A stretch of 64,000 nucleotides of DNA from positions 98,231 through 162,230 of the forward strand of contig NZ_JAAVUS010000010.1 of the NCBI RefSeq assembly GCF_018449525.1, given 5' to 3'. The notes beneath the pieces were generated by a model. That model saw only the letters and a list, made by a program, of their open reading frames with translations. It was not told the origin of the DNA and searched no databases. The position numbers and the translations under genes were made by a program. Of this stretch, positions 1-8,658 are shown piece after piece. Source of the DNA: Bradyrhizobium sp. dw_78 (GTDB lineage Bacteria > Pseudomonadota > Alphaproteobacteria > Rhizobiales > Xanthobacteraceae). Numbering within the stretch: position 1 is the stretch's first letter; every line of letters starts with the position of its first letter.

Positions 1-1
1 T

Positions 2-553
2 CGGCGCATGTCGTTCGCCCACCTCGCGACAGCGGCGCGGGCACAAGGAAAAACGCTGATCGCACACGGCAATTCGGCCGGCACGCCGCGCTCGGTGGCG
101 TTCAATGTGCAGGGCTTCCGCATCGCCGTGAACAAGGATACCGGCATCATCAGGATATTAAAGAGCGTGCAGGCTGCGGATGCCGGCATCGTCGCCAATC
201 CGATGCAGTGCCGCGGCCAGATCGAGGGCGGTGTCGCGCAGTCGCTCGGCGCGACGCTATACGAGGAAATGGAACTGAATGGCGGCCGCGTGATGAATCC
301 GAAGTTCCGGGAATATCACCTGATTTCATTTGCGGATGTACCCCGCACCGAGGTGTATTTCGCCGACACCAGCGACACAATCGGGCCGATGGGCGCGAAA
401 TCGATGAGTGAAAGCCCGTACAATCCGGTGGCCGCGGCGCTCGGCAATGCGCTCAAGGACGCAACCGGTATCCGCTTCACCGCGGTGCCGTTCAAGCCGG
501 ACCGGCTGTTTCCCGCCCTGCATGAGAAGTACGGTCGCACGGCTCGCCGATAG
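2..553 (+). CDS. Molybdenum hydroxylase (xanthine dehydrogenase family) large subunit, C-terminal part
   Basis: This is the 3' end of a gene whose start lies left of the window; the frame is open from base 2 to a TAG at 551-553. It matches the C-terminal molybdopterin-binding domain of the xanthine dehydrogenase/CoxL family: the stretch QCRGQIEGGVAQSLG, a GPMGAKSMSES segment where the usual motif is GAKGVGEPP (the Glu is the catalytic base of the family), and NPVAAALGNAL after it. The family hydroxylates N-heterocycles or aldehydes at a molybdenum cofactor, with separate FeS and FAD subunits or domains. Substrate cannot be read from the fragment. Its place beside a cluster of amidohydrolases and a Rieske oxygenase suggests a heterocycle as substrate, which is inference. 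Confidence 0.85.
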   Translation, partial: RRMSFAHLATAARAQGKTLIAHGNSAGTPRSVAFNVQGFRIAVNKDTGIIRILKSVQAADAGIVANPMQCRGQIEGGVAQSLGATLYEEMELNGGRVMNPKFREYHLISFADVPRTEVYFADTSDTIGPMGAKSMSESPYNPVAAALGNALKDATGIRFTAVPFKPDRLFPALHEKYGRTARR

Positions 554-647
554 ACTTTAGCCCAAAGCCAATCGCGCGCCTCGTCCCATGCAACCCAAGT
601 AATCGTTTCAGAAGTGATCGCTTCCATCGCTTTCGAACCGTGCGGGA

Positions 648-1409
648 TTACAGGCTTCGAATTTGTCCGACCACTTCTTCGCGCAGAATATCGAGATGCT
701 CCAGCATGGCATTTCTCGCGCCTTGAGCGTCGTTGGCGATCAAGGCATCGATCAGCTTCAGGTGTTCAATACGATCCGATCGATTTTTCCCGGGAAACTC
801 CGTCAGTTCGAACAGTCGGGTGCGACGCCGCAGGTTACGGACCAGATCGGCCAGGCAATCGTTTCGCAGTGAGTTCGCGATGTTCAGATGGATGCTTTCA
901 TCGAGGGCGAAAAGATCCGCGCTGGTTTGATTTTCCGGCGCCGCCAGCACCTTTTGCTTGAGGCCGGCGAGCAGGGACAGATCCATTTTTCCGGTGGCGA
1001 GGAACGCAGCCTCCGGCTCGATCAATCTGCGGACGTGAAGCATATCCAGGAACTCCTTGACGGAGACCCGACGCACCACGAGCGCGCGGCCCGACCGCTC
1101 CAGAAGCCCCTCTCCTTCGAGCCGTCCCAGCGCGTCGCGAATCGGCGTCCGCGACAGATTGAGCTTCTCGGCGAGCCGGCTCTCCTGAATGACGTCCCCT
1201 CCCCGGAGCGATCCGTTGGACAACCTCTCCGTGAGATAATCATAAGCCCGGTCCGCCATGCTGGGCGCGCTTGTATGCGCATCCAGAACGCTCACCCTGC
1301 CGGCCCGCTTCCGTATCGTGCTTTTGCGGCTATGCGCGACCCGTTCGAGCTTCGGCTTGGCCTTTTGCCGGCCCGGTTCGGTTTTGCTCTTCGTTTTCAT
1401 CTTCTTCAT
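648..1409 (-). CDS. GntR family regulator, FCD subfamily
   Basis: Transcription factor of about 253 residues. A Lys/Arg-rich N-terminal extension of about 45 residues precedes a winged helix (LAEKLNLSRTPIRDALGRL) and an all-helical FCD ligand domain. The FCD metal-binding residues look intact: Asp and His in FALDESIHLNI, His in IEHLKLIDA and in MLEHLDIL. The start is the ATG at 1409, which overlaps the stop of the upstream regulator as ATGA and has AGGAAG just before it; the frame stays open further upstream, but that part only overlaps the neighbour. FCD regulators usually sense organic acids or intermediates and repress adjacent catabolic genes. Ligand unknown. Confidence 0.85.
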   Translation of the reverse strand: MKKMKTKSKTEPGRQKAKPKLERVAHSRKSTIRKRAGRVSVLDAHTSAPSMADRAYDYLTERLSNGSLRGGDVIQESRLAEKLNLSRTPIRDALGRLEGEGLLERSGRALVVRRVSVKEFLDMLHVRRLIEPEAAFLATGKMDLSLLAGLKQKVLAAPENQTSADLFALDESIHLNIANSLRNDCLADLVRNLRRRTRLFELTEFPGKNRSDRIEHLKLIDALIANDAQGARNAMLEHLDILREEVVGQIRSL

Positions 1410-2107
1410 GGGCTTCCTATCGCAAGAATCGCTTCCACGATCGCGCTTCTCACATTGTCGATATGATCCGCCATCGATTTGCGCGCCGCGACGGCGTCTC
1501 CGGATGCCACGGCGTCCAGAATGGCAAGATGCTCGGTCGCTCCCGGATGCAATCTGTCCGGAATGCGCTCGGTCGAGAAAATATGTGTCCGCCGGCGCAG
1601 ATCGAGGATGGTCGTCGCCAGCAGCCTGTTCTGGGCAGCGTCGGAAACCATGCCGTGAACCAGATCGTCGACGGCCCAATGTTCGGCAACGCTCGGCTTT
1701 TCTTTCTCGAGAAGCCCGGCGATTGCATCGCGGCCCGACTGAACCAGGCGCGGCGCCAGCCCCTTTTCGGCAGCCAGACCGGCCGCCTCGACCTCGAACA
1801 ACTTTCTCGTCTTCAATATCTGCACGTATTTCTGTACGGGCATTTTGGAGACCATCGGCGAGCGATTTTCAAATGGCGTCACGAGGCCCTCGGCCGCCAG
1901 CCGCGATATCGCCTCGCGCAGCGGCGTCCTCGAGATACCCAGTTTTTCCGCAAGCCTGCGCTCCTGCAGGATCGTCCCCGGCGCCAGTTCCCCGGCCAGG
2001 TACAGATCCAGCAATTTTGTATAAGCGACCTCGCTCAGCGGGCGCTTTTCCAAACTTTCGTCCGGGTCAGAAGCAGTTCCCGGCGGCCTTCCGAGCTTTA
2101 ATGCCAT
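1406..2107 (-). CDS. GntR family regulator, FCD subfamily
   Basis: Regulator of 233 residues with a winged helix (LAEKLGISRTPLREAISRL, about residues 50-70) and an FCD domain carrying the usual Asp/His set (WAVDDLVHGM, EHLAILDAV, ADHIDNV). It is clearly paralogous to the regulator at 2306-3013: both share GTILQER before the helix-turn-helix, a run of LDxRRxTH type, and an EHxAIxDAVxxGDA segment. It is transcribed divergently from that paralogue, and its stop overlaps the start of the next GntR gene by 4 bases, so the two are probably translationally coupled. It probably controls part of the catabolic cluster to the right. Confidence 0.85.
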   Translation of the reverse strand: MALKLGRPPGTASDPDESLEKRPLSEVAYTKLLDLYLAGELAPGTILQERRLAEKLGISRTPLREAISRLAAEGLVTPFENRSPMVSKMPVQKYVQILKTRKLFEVEAAGLAAEKGLAPRLVQSGRDAIAGLLEKEKPSVAEHWAVDDLVHGMVSDAAQNRLLATTILDLRRRTHIFSTERIPDRLHPGATEHLAILDAVASGDAVAARKSMADHIDNVRSAIVEAILAIGSP

Positions 2108-2175
2108 TAATTACCGAGATTCAATTATCGAGATGCAACGACCGAGATTCTTGGGAAACACCGTGAGAAGACTTC

Positions 2176-2185
2176 GTGTATACCA
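2176..2185 (+). promoter_or_regulatory. Operator-like site GTGTATACCA in the divergent GntR promoter region
   Basis: The 10-mer GTGTATACCA, with a GTATAC palindromic core at 2178-2183, lies between the two divergent GntR genes. The identical 10-mer recurs at 8533-8542, upstream of a hydantoinase-like gene. FCD-type GntR proteins typically bind short palindromes with GT...AC spacing, so an autoregulatory operator is plausible. No protein has been shown to bind it. Confidence 0.4.
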
Positions 2186-2305
2186 GCGCAATGCCTTAGC
2201 ACTGGAGCGCCGCAGGGCGCAATTGCTGCAGATCAAGACGCAAGGTGGAATTTGTAGGCAACATGCTGTTTAAGCAAGGTAAAAGCGAACTTCAAAGGTA
2301 AAACT

Positions 2306-3013
2306 GTGAATACCAGGGCAACAGGCCGACCAGATCCCGGAGCCCGGGGCGCCGACCTCTTGCGGCCGGAAAGCCTCGGCGAACAAGCTTACAACCGCCT
2401 GATCGAAATGATGCTCGCCGGCGAGTTCAGGCCCGGAACCATCCTGCAGGAGCGAGGATTAGCCTCGATCCTGAATGTCTCGAGAACGCCGCTTCGGGAA
2501 GCATTGGGCCGACTGGCGAACAAGGGGCTGATCGCACGCGAGGCGGGCCGTTTCGTCATGGTGGACGGGTTGGACGTCCAGCGGCTGGTCGAGACCTTCA
2601 GCTTGCGCCGGCTGCTTGAAACGGAATTTGCCGGCCTGGCTGCGGGCAAAGTTGCGAAAGAACAGATCGAGCATCAGCGGGCCCGGGCGCATGAATTCCT
2701 GGCATTGCCCTCGCCGTCCCCCGGCGACTATTGGAACGCAGATAATGCCCTGCACAGTCTGATCGCGGATGCGGCTGGCAACGAGTTCGCGGCATCGCTG
2801 GCATTGGATGTGAGACGCCTGACCCATGTTCTCGTTCCCCATCGCACGAAAGATCAGATCAGGTCGGGCGTTATGGAGCATTTTGCCATCATGGACGCCG
2901 TTTTGGCCGGAGACGCGTTGCGATCCCGCGAACTCATGGAAGAGCACCTGGCCGGGGAAAAAAGCGCAGGCTTGGCCAGCGCGCTAGGCGATCCGATCGA
3001 GGTTTCCGCCTGA
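2306..3013 (+). CDS. GntR family regulator, FCD subfamily
   Basis: Regulator of 235 residues starting at a GTG codon (2306), with AAAGG about 7 bases upstream. The winged helix is at about residues 50-70 (ILNVSRTPLREALGRL). The FCD domain follows with WNADNALHSL, EHFAIMDAV and MEEHLAG supplying the expected Asp/His metal ligands. It is a paralogue of the divergent gene at 1406-2107. The dihydroorotase gene lies 173 bp downstream in the same direction, which suggests it regulates that gene or the large minus-strand cluster. Ligand unknown. Confidence 0.85.
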   Translation: MNTRATGRPDPGARGADLLRPESLGEQAYNRLIEMMLAGEFRPGTILQERGLASILNVSRTPLREALGRLANKGLIAREAGRFVMVDGLDVQRLVETFSLRRLLETEFAGLAAGKVAKEQIEHQRARAHEFLALPSPSPGDYWNADNALHSLIADAAGNEFAASLALDVRRLTHVLVPHRTKDQIRSGVMEHFAIMDAVLAGDALRSRELMEEHLAGEKSAGLASALGDPIEVSA

Positions 3014-3122
3014 CCGCTTTTGACACTCGACTATCTTCTCACCGGCCCTTTTCAAGGAAGGCAAGCGAGCGTTTGCCAAGCCGCTCCCGGTGGAGTTAAG
3101 ACGCCCCTGCCAGCACCTCGAA

Positions 3123-3135
3123 TTGGCAGTGCCAA
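3123..3135. promoter_or_regulatory. Short inverted repeat upstream of pyrC-type gene
   Basis: TTGGCAGTGCCAA is a 5-bp inverted repeat with a 3-base centre, 51 bases before the dihydroorotase ATG, in an otherwise featureless 173-bp gap. It is a possible operator, but short enough to be chance. Confidence 0.25.
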
Positions 3136-3186
3136 CACGGATCACGGCTCAATTCACGTCGGCGTTAATTTTATGAGGCGGGACTC

Positions 3187-4224
3187 ATGCAAAGCCTAAC
3201 CTTTCGCAGGCCAAGCGACCTTCACGTTCACTTTCGCGATTCAGAGGTTCTTGAAGCCGTGGTTCCCTTTACCGCGCGTGCCTTCTGTACCGCGACCGTG
3301 ATGCCGAATTTGGTCCCTCCGGTCCGGACCGCCCGGGAGGCCGCCGCCTACCGTGACCGTATCAACGCCGCGGTGCCAAACGGCGTCCGGTTCGAGCCGC
3401 GCATGACATGCTATTTGACCGACCAATCCGATCCGCAGGATCTCTCGGAAGGCCACAAGGCCGGGATTTTTACCGCCGCCAAACTCTATCCGGCTCACGC
3501 CACCACGAATTCGGGGCACGGCGTGACCTCGATCGACAAGATTCAGCGGGTGCTGGAAACCATGCAGGATCGCGGCATTCCGCTGCTCATTCATGGCGAG
3601 GTGACCCGCCATGACGTGGATATCTTTGACCGCGAGAAAATATTCATCGACGAAATTCTGATTCCGACATTGCAGCGTTACCCTCGCCTGCGAGTCGTTC
3701 TGGAGCACATCACGACCAAGGAAGGCGCGGACGTCGCGTCGTCATTCGGCAACCGGCTTGGGGCGACGATTACGCCCCAGCACCTGCTGTTCAATCGCAA
3801 TGCGCTGTTCGATGGCGGGCTGCGGCCGCATATGTACTGCCTGCCGGTGCTCAAGCGCGAGGTACACCGCGAAGCGCTCCGGAAAGCCGCCACCAGCGGC
3901 CTGCCGAACTACTTCCTCGGCACCGATTCCGCACCGCATTTTCAGCATTTGAAGGAAGCCGACTGCGGCTGCGCGGGCGTCTTCAGCGCGCCGGTCGCGG
4001 TCGAGGCCTATCTTCAGGTCTTCGACGAAGAAAACGCGCTGGATAAATTCGAGAACTTCGCCTCGGTGTTCGGTCCGCAATTCTACGGTTTTGAGCCCTC
4101 TTCGACCCTGGTGACCTACGTCAAGAAGCCACGACAGGTGCCGGCATCGGTGCAGGTCGCCAATGTCGGCTCCCTGAAATCGCTCTTCGCCAATGACGAA
4201 GTGGCATGGTCCCTTGCGGGCTGA
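3187..4224 (+). CDS. pyrC: Dihydroorotase, E. coli PyrC type
   Basis: Amidohydrolase of 345 residues that aligns over its whole length with class II (E. coli-type) dihydroorotase, which interconverts carbamoyl-aspartate and dihydroorotate. Visible active-site residues: HVH at 13-15, the carbamylated Lys at 99 (TAAKLYP), His 136 (LLIHGEVT), His 174 (LEHITTK) and Asp 247 (GTDSAPH). A GAGGCGGGA ribosome site precedes the ATG. It stands alone on the plus strand between a GntR regulator and the minus-strand catabolic cluster, so it may be a catabolic copy that opens a dihydropyrimidine or similar cyclic ureide rather than the housekeeping biosynthetic enzyme. The family assignment is strong; the catabolic role is inference. 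Confidence 0.9.
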   Translation: MQSLTFRRPSDLHVHFRDSEVLEAVVPFTARAFCTATVMPNLVPPVRTAREAAAYRDRINAAVPNGVRFEPRMTCYLTDQSDPQDLSEGHKAGIFTAAKLYPAHATTNSGHGVTSIDKIQRVLETMQDRGIPLLIHGEVTRHDVDIFDREKIFIDEILIPTLQRYPRLRVVLEHITTKEGADVASSFGNRLGATITPQHLLFNRNALFDGGLRPHMYCLPVLKREVHREALRKAATSGLPNYFLGTDSAPHFQHLKEADCGCAGVFSAPVAVEAYLQVFDEENALDKFENFASVFGPQFYGFEPSSTLVTYVKKPRQVPASVQVANVGSLKSLFANDEVAWSLAG

Positions 4225-4229
4225 TCATC

Positions 4230-5186
4230 TCAGGCGATTTTTTCAAGATGGAGCGGGCTTTCGGCAAGCCGTCGCTCCAGCCGTTGAACGAGCCCTTCCA
4301 GTTCTTCGAGATCATCACGCGATAGTCTTGGTCCCGGCGCGCGGACGAAGCTGCTTTTGATGGCGCCGCGACGGCGCAATATTTCCTTGCGTAGCGCCAA
4401 TCCGATCCCCGGTTGCGCCTCGTGGCGCAACAGCGGCAGATAGATATCGAAGACGTCCTCGCCTCCCGCCGCGTCGCCGGCTGCGAAACGGCGCGTCACC
4501 TCGACCAGCATTTCCGGATAGCCAAAGCCCGTCATCGCACCGTCGGCGCCCCTGGCCAGTTCCTGGGGCAGATAGAGACCGCCATTGCCGACCAGGATGC
4601 TGATCCGCCGGTGTTTTCCGTCGAGCGAACCGCGCCGCAGGCTCGTCAGCTTGTTGAAGCCCGGGCAATCCTCGTGCTTGAGCATCACCAATTGGGGAAA
4701 GGCGTCGATGAGCTTGTTGATGGTGTCGACCGAAATATGAACCAGCGTGGCCAGCGGAAAGTCCTGCAGGACCATCGGAACCGAATGACCCAGCCCCTCG
4801 CAGACGCTGGCGAAATATTTGAACGTCTGCTCCTCCGTTCGCAGCGTCGAAATCGGCGCTACCATGACGCCGGCCGCTCCGGCCTCCATCGAATCCATCG
4901 CAAACCGCAGCAGCAGATCGGTCCCGGGATTGCTGACGCCGACGATGACCGGAATCTTGCCGCCGATCCGGCTGATAAACCGCTTGGTAACCGTGCGGCT
5001 TTCTTCCTCGGACAGTTTCGTGGCCTCGCCCATCATCCCGAGAATGGTCATGCCGGTGACGCCGCATCCGAGATAAAAATCGACCAGCCTGTCGATGCTG
5101 TTCAGATCGACCTTTCCGTCGTCCTGAAACGGCGTCGCGGCGATCACACATACGCCCTTCTCATCGGCAGTTATCAATCGGCTCAT
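4230..5186 (-). CDS. DapA/NanA-family lyase or aldolase
   Basis: Class I aldolase-fold protein of about 318 residues in the dihydrodipicolinate synthase/N-acetylneuraminate lyase superfamily. The Schiff-base lysine is present (LVMLKHED, Lys 170). Two hallmarks of true dihydrodipicolinate synthase are not: the GTTGE loop reads GMMGE (residues 50-54) and the relay Tyr of the LYNVP motif is Gln 141 (VLQDFP). It is therefore probably a retro-aldolase or dehydratase acting on a 2-oxo acid. ATG 5186 is chosen over an in-frame start 33 bases upstream because the family alignment begins there. It is the last gene of the minus-strand series and ends 5 bases from the convergent dihydroorotase gene. It could perform the final carbon-chain cleavage of the pathway. 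Confidence 0.85.
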   Translation of the reverse strand: MSRLITADEKGVCVIAATPFQDDGKVDLNSIDRLVDFYLGCGVTGMTILGMMGEATKLSEEESRTVTKRFISRIGGKIPVIVGVSNPGTDLLLRFAMDSMEAGAAGVMVAPISTLRTEEQTFKYFASVCEGLGHSVPMVLQDFPLATLVHISVDTINKLIDAFPQLVMLKHEDCPGFNKLTSLRRGSLDGKHRRISILVGNGGLYLPQELARGADGAMTGFGYPEMLVEVTRRFAAGDAAGGEDVFDIYLPLLRHEAQPGIGLALRKEILRRRGAIKSSFVRAPGPRLSRDDLEELEGLVQRLERRLAESPLHLEKIA

Positions 5187-5234
5187 CTTTGATTCCCAAA
5201 AGCTGTACTTGCGTCGCATCCGGAACGGATGTCG

Positions 5235-6056
5235 TCATCGCTCCGTTCGCTGCGAAACATGCCAGGGTATCAGCCTGCGTTCGATCAGCTCGATAACCCA
5301 GTAGAACGCCATGCCCAGCGCGGAGAGCAGGACGATCGCGGCGAATTGGCGCGTGATGTCGAAATTCGAGGACGCCGCCAGGATCACATAGCCCAACCCG
5401 GCGTCGGCACCGACGAATTCGGCGACTACGGCGCCGATCACGGCAAGAACCGCCGCCATCTTCATGCCGGCCAGAACGCTCGGCAGCGCCTGCGGCAGAC
5501 AGAAGCGCCAGAAGATTTGCCAGAGGTTCGCTCCCATCGAGTGAGCCAGATAGACCATCTGGGGCGGCGTCGCGCGCAGGCCGACGACGGAGTTGATGAC
5601 GACCGGGAAAAACGCGATCGCGATCACGATCGCCACTTTCGGCGTGAGGCCGAAGCCGAACCACGCCAGCATTACTGGCGCGATCGCCACTTTGGGCACG
5701 ACCTGGGATCCGACGATCAGCGGATAAAGCGACTTGTTGAAGAACGGCGAGTAGCTCAGCAGGATGGCCAGGGGAAGACCGACCGCGACGCTGGCGGCGA
5801 AGCCAAGAAGTATGACGACGGAAGTGGCGAGCACATGAGGCATGAAGTAGCCCATATGAAGCGCGAGGTCTTTTCCGATATCATACGGCGCGGGAAGAAG
5901 ATAAGCCGGCACTCCCATGAACGAACATGCGAACTGCCATAACAAAATCAGGACCACCAGCGCGATGAAGGCATAGGGCAGTTCAAACCGCTCGCGCCAA
6001 TAGCGGCGGAATGCGTTCGATCCGACCATGCCGGAATCCACCGCCTCGACGGTCAT
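5235..6056 (-). CDS. ABC transporter permease, SsuC/TauC/ThiX type
   Basis: Inner-membrane protein of 273 residues with about six hydrophobic segments (for instance YAFIALVVLILLWQFACSF, residues 28-46) and the EAA-type cytoplasmic loop around AHSMGANLWQIFWRFCLPQA that docks on the ATPase. Its ATG overlaps the stop of the ATPase gene as ATGA (6053-6056). It belongs to the permease family for sulfonates, taurine, nitrate and pyrimidine precursors, and matches the THI5/NMT1-type solute-binding protein encoded at 16084-17100 at the far end of the same gene series. The substrate is probably the compound degraded by the cluster. Confidence 0.9.
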   Translation of the reverse strand: MTVEAVDSGMVGSNAFRRYWRERFELPYAFIALVVLILLWQFACSFMGVPAYLLPAPYDIGKDLALHMGYFMPHVLATSVVILLGFAASVAVGLPLAILLSYSPFFNKSLYPLIVGSQVVPKVAIAPVMLAWFGFGLTPKVAIVIAIAFFPVVINSVVGLRATPPQMVYLAHSMGANLWQIFWRFCLPQALPSVLAGMKMAAVLAVIGAVVAEFVGADAGLGYVILAASSNFDITRQFAAIVLLSALGMAFYWVIELIERRLIPWHVSQRTER

Positions 6057-6910
6057 GCCTCGTCCTCCTTCAGCACACCCAGCGACTTGAAGATATCGGT
6101 TACCTGGTGAACATGGCGCGCGTATTGGGGCGTATCGCGTACGGCCAACCGCCGGGGCCGTTCGAGTTCGACGTCGATGATCGTCTCGATCCGCCCCGGC
6201 CGCGGCGACATCACGACAATACGGTCGCTCAGGAACACCGCTTCCGAGATCGAATGCGTAATGAACACGACGGTCATCTTCTGGTCGGTCCATAGACGCA
6301 GCAAATCGACCTGCAATTGATCACGCGTCAAAGCGTCGAGAGCTCCGAACGGCTCGTCCATCACCAATAGCGGCGGGCTATGCAGGAGCGCTCTGCAAAT
6401 CGATACGCGCTGGCGCATGCCACCGGACAGTTCATGCGGCAGAGCGGCGTGGAACTGCTCCAGCCCGACCATCTTCAGAAGTTCCTCCGCCCGGGCGTTC
6501 GAGGCGGCATGGTCGAGCTTTCTGATCTCGCATTGAAGCATGACGTTGGAGAGCGCATTGCGCCAGTCGAGCAGCGCGTCCTGCTGAAATACGATTCCAA
6601 TGTCGGAATTCGGCCCCTTGATTTGCCGTTTATCGATTTCGATCGTGCCGCTGGTCGCCGCATCAAGACCGGCCATCAGCATCAGCAGCGTGCTCTTGCC
6701 GCAGCCGCTGGGGCCGATGATCGAGACGAACTCGCCCCGCCGGATATCGAGGTCTACGGACGTCAAGGCGTGGACAACGCTCTTCTTGGTCCGGAAGCTT
6801 TTTGAGACGTTTCGAATCGTGACGGAACTTCCCGCCCCTTCCGGCAACTCCCCGGCTCCCCGCCGAACGTCGTTCCTGACTACCTGCAGCATGGTTGTGT
6901 TCTCCGCCAC
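6053..6910 (-). CDS. ABC transporter ATP-binding protein, SsuB/TauB type
   Basis: ATPase of 285 residues. Walker A is GPSGCGKST, the Q-loop region VFQQDALLDWRN, the signature LSGGMRQR, Walker B LLVMDEPF and the H-loop FITHS. The leader before the ABC domain is about 30 residues long. It is transcribed just before the permease with a 4-base ATGA overlap, so the two are coupled. It should energise uptake together with that permease and the periplasmic protein at 16084-17100. Confidence 0.93.
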   Translation of the reverse strand: MAENTTMLQVVRNDVRRGAGELPEGAGSSVTIRNVSKSFRTKKSVVHALTSVDLDIRRGEFVSIIGPSGCGKSTLLMLMAGLDAATSGTIEIDKRQIKGPNSDIGIVFQQDALLDWRNALSNVMLQCEIRKLDHAASNARAEELLKMVGLEQFHAALPHELSGGMRQRVSICRALLHSPPLLVMDEPFGALDALTRDQLQVDLLRLWTDQKMTVVFITHSISEAVFLSDRIVVMSPRPGRIETIIDVELERPRRLAVRDTPQYARHVHQVTDIFKSLGVLKEDEA

Positions 6911-6991
6911 ATGGCCGTTGCGCCCATTGCCGTCCGCTCGGGTCTGCCGGAGGCCTGCAGTTCCGCCCGCTGTATCGACATGCGGGGCTGG

Positions 6992-8347
6992 CTAGGACGG
7001 CAAGCGAGGAATGAAGACGCCATGTCCCGGACTACCTTCAATTTGCGTGCCATTCCAAACGAGCCGGCCCCTCACGAACGTGGCCTGGATGCGGGCCGAG
7101 AAAATCTCGCCGTCATAGGGACTCCAGTTCAGCCCATCCAGGGTTTGCGACGCGTCGAATTTCCATTCCTCGTTCCGAACGATGGCGAAATCCGCGTCCG
7201 CTCCAACCTGGATGCCGCCCTTCCGGGGCCAAATGCCGAAGAATTTGGCAGGGCGCTCCGACAAATACAGCGCCGCAAGCCTCGGCGCGTCCTTTCGACG
7301 TTGGCTCAGTCCGGTAAAGAATGCCGGCAAAAGCGTCTCAAGCCCGGGAATTCCGGCAGGCGCATCGAATGACGATTTTACCTTCTTGCGCTCCAACGGC
7401 CAGGCGCTGTGATCGGACGACACGAATTCGGCGCCGCTCTTTTCGAGCTCGTCCCACAATCCGTCGCGGACGCCGCTTCGAATCGGCGGGTTGACCTTCA
7501 TCAGCGTTCCGAGCCGTGTCATGTCTTCGGCCGCATCAAAATGCAGATAGTGAACGCACATCTCGCCGGTCGCGCGCACGCCATCGGACTGGTATCGCCG
7601 CACAAGTTCGAATCCGGCCGGAGACGACAGGTGAACGATATGCACATGCGCTCCCGCCGCGCGTCCCATTTCCAGAAATGTCGCTGTGGCGACCAGCTCC
7701 GCTGATTCAGGCCGGCTGAATTCATGGTCCTCGGGGCCGGTCCGATTCTGCGCCACGAATTCAGCCATCGTGGCGCGCACGATTTCCTGGTCCTCGTTAT
7801 GCAGTCCTGTCGGCACGTCCGTGTCCGCCAGCAAGTTCAGCAGAGCCAGGGCCCTGTCGTTTCGAATCCGCGGGAATCTGGATGGATGATTCTCAAACGA
7901 GGAAATCTTGAAGGCGCAGGCTCCGGCGTCCCGCAACAATCCCACTTCCGACAGATCGCTGTCGTTGGTGATGGTGGCGTACAGCGCCACGTCACCATAG
8001 GCGTGCTTTTCGATCGCGGCGATTTTATCCCGCATGATCTGAAGCGTATAAACCGGATCAGGCTGATCATAGGGCATATCGACAATGGTCGTGATACCGC
8101 CGGCTACCGCCGATCTTGTCGTCTGCTCAAGGCCCGCGAATCCGAACTGGCTCCCTGCATGGGTTTGACCGTCGATCACCCCGGGAAGAATGACGCATCC
8201 GGAAGCATCATAGGAGCGTTCAGCTGCCGGCTTGTCGCCGATACCGATCGAAACGATTTTGCCGTTCTTAACGGCGATCCATGCGTCTTCCTGATAGCTT
8301 TCGGGAGTGACCACGCTTCCCGACACGACAAGATCGATCTCAGGCAT
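6992..8347 (-). CDS. Hydantoinase/dihydropyrimidinase-like amidohydrolase with a QxH metal motif
   Basis: Protein of 451 residues in the cyclic amidohydrolase group (dihydropyrimidinase, allantoinase, dihydroorotase). Most metal ligands are in place: Lys 147 (CAFKIS, the carbamylated lysine), His 183 (GLHNEDQ), His 239 (HIVHLSS) and Asp 312 (SSDHSAW). The strand-1 motif, normally DxHxH, reads DGQTH, so the first His is Gln 61 and His 63 remains. The paralogue at 8659-10017 has the same change. The C-terminal part ends with the typical amidohydrolase beta-sandwich (VGADADFAIV). It probably opens a cyclic amide or ureide ring. A separate 311-bp upstream gap suggests it has its own promoter. Confidence 0.85.
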   Translation of the reverse strand: MPEIDLVVSGSVVTPESYQEDAWIAVKNGKIVSIGIGDKPAAERSYDASGCVILPGVIDGQTHAGSQFGFAGLEQTTRSAVAGGITTIVDMPYDQPDPVYTLQIMRDKIAAIEKHAYGDVALYATITNDSDLSEVGLLRDAGACAFKISSFENHPSRFPRIRNDRALALLNLLADTDVPTGLHNEDQEIVRATMAEFVAQNRTGPEDHEFSRPESAELVATATFLEMGRAAGAHVHIVHLSSPAGFELVRRYQSDGVRATGEMCVHYLHFDAAEDMTRLGTLMKVNPPIRSGVRDGLWDELEKSGAEFVSSDHSAWPLERKKVKSSFDAPAGIPGLETLLPAFFTGLSQRRKDAPRLAALYLSERPAKFFGIWPRKGGIQVGADADFAIVRNEEWKFDASQTLDGLNWSPYDGEIFSARIQATFVRGRLVWNGTQIEGSPGHGVFIPRLPS

Positions 8348-8658
8348 GCGTGGCTTCCCCGCGCGGCAGCAAATACAGATATTCCGGCAACATCAAATGA
8401 TGCCCGAAACCAGAGCCAACCCAATTCCCCATCCCGAACGGCGCTCCTGAAATGATGCGAGCACGGAAGCACGGCATTTCCGATTCAGATTTCCTGCAAT
8501 CCGACCCGGAGATATCCGCTTCTGTCGACCAAGTGTATACCAATGCAACACATCGCGAATGCCGGCCCGTGTCAAGGCCGAAGTCGAGACAGCCCACTCC
8601 ATTGCATCGGCATCCCCGATCTTCACGGAGACGGCGTTCGTCCCGCATCTTTGCAGCG
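8348..8658. promoter_or_regulatory. 311-bp gap with an operator-like GTGTATACCA site
   Basis: No convincing gene lies in this gap between the two hydantoinase paralogues. It holds GTGTATACCA at 8533-8542, identical to the site at 2176-2185 in the GntR promoter region, about 190 bases upstream of the hydantoinase start at 8347. It probably contains the promoter for the downstream half of the cluster (hydantoinase, ABC ATPase, permease, lyase). Confidence 0.4.
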
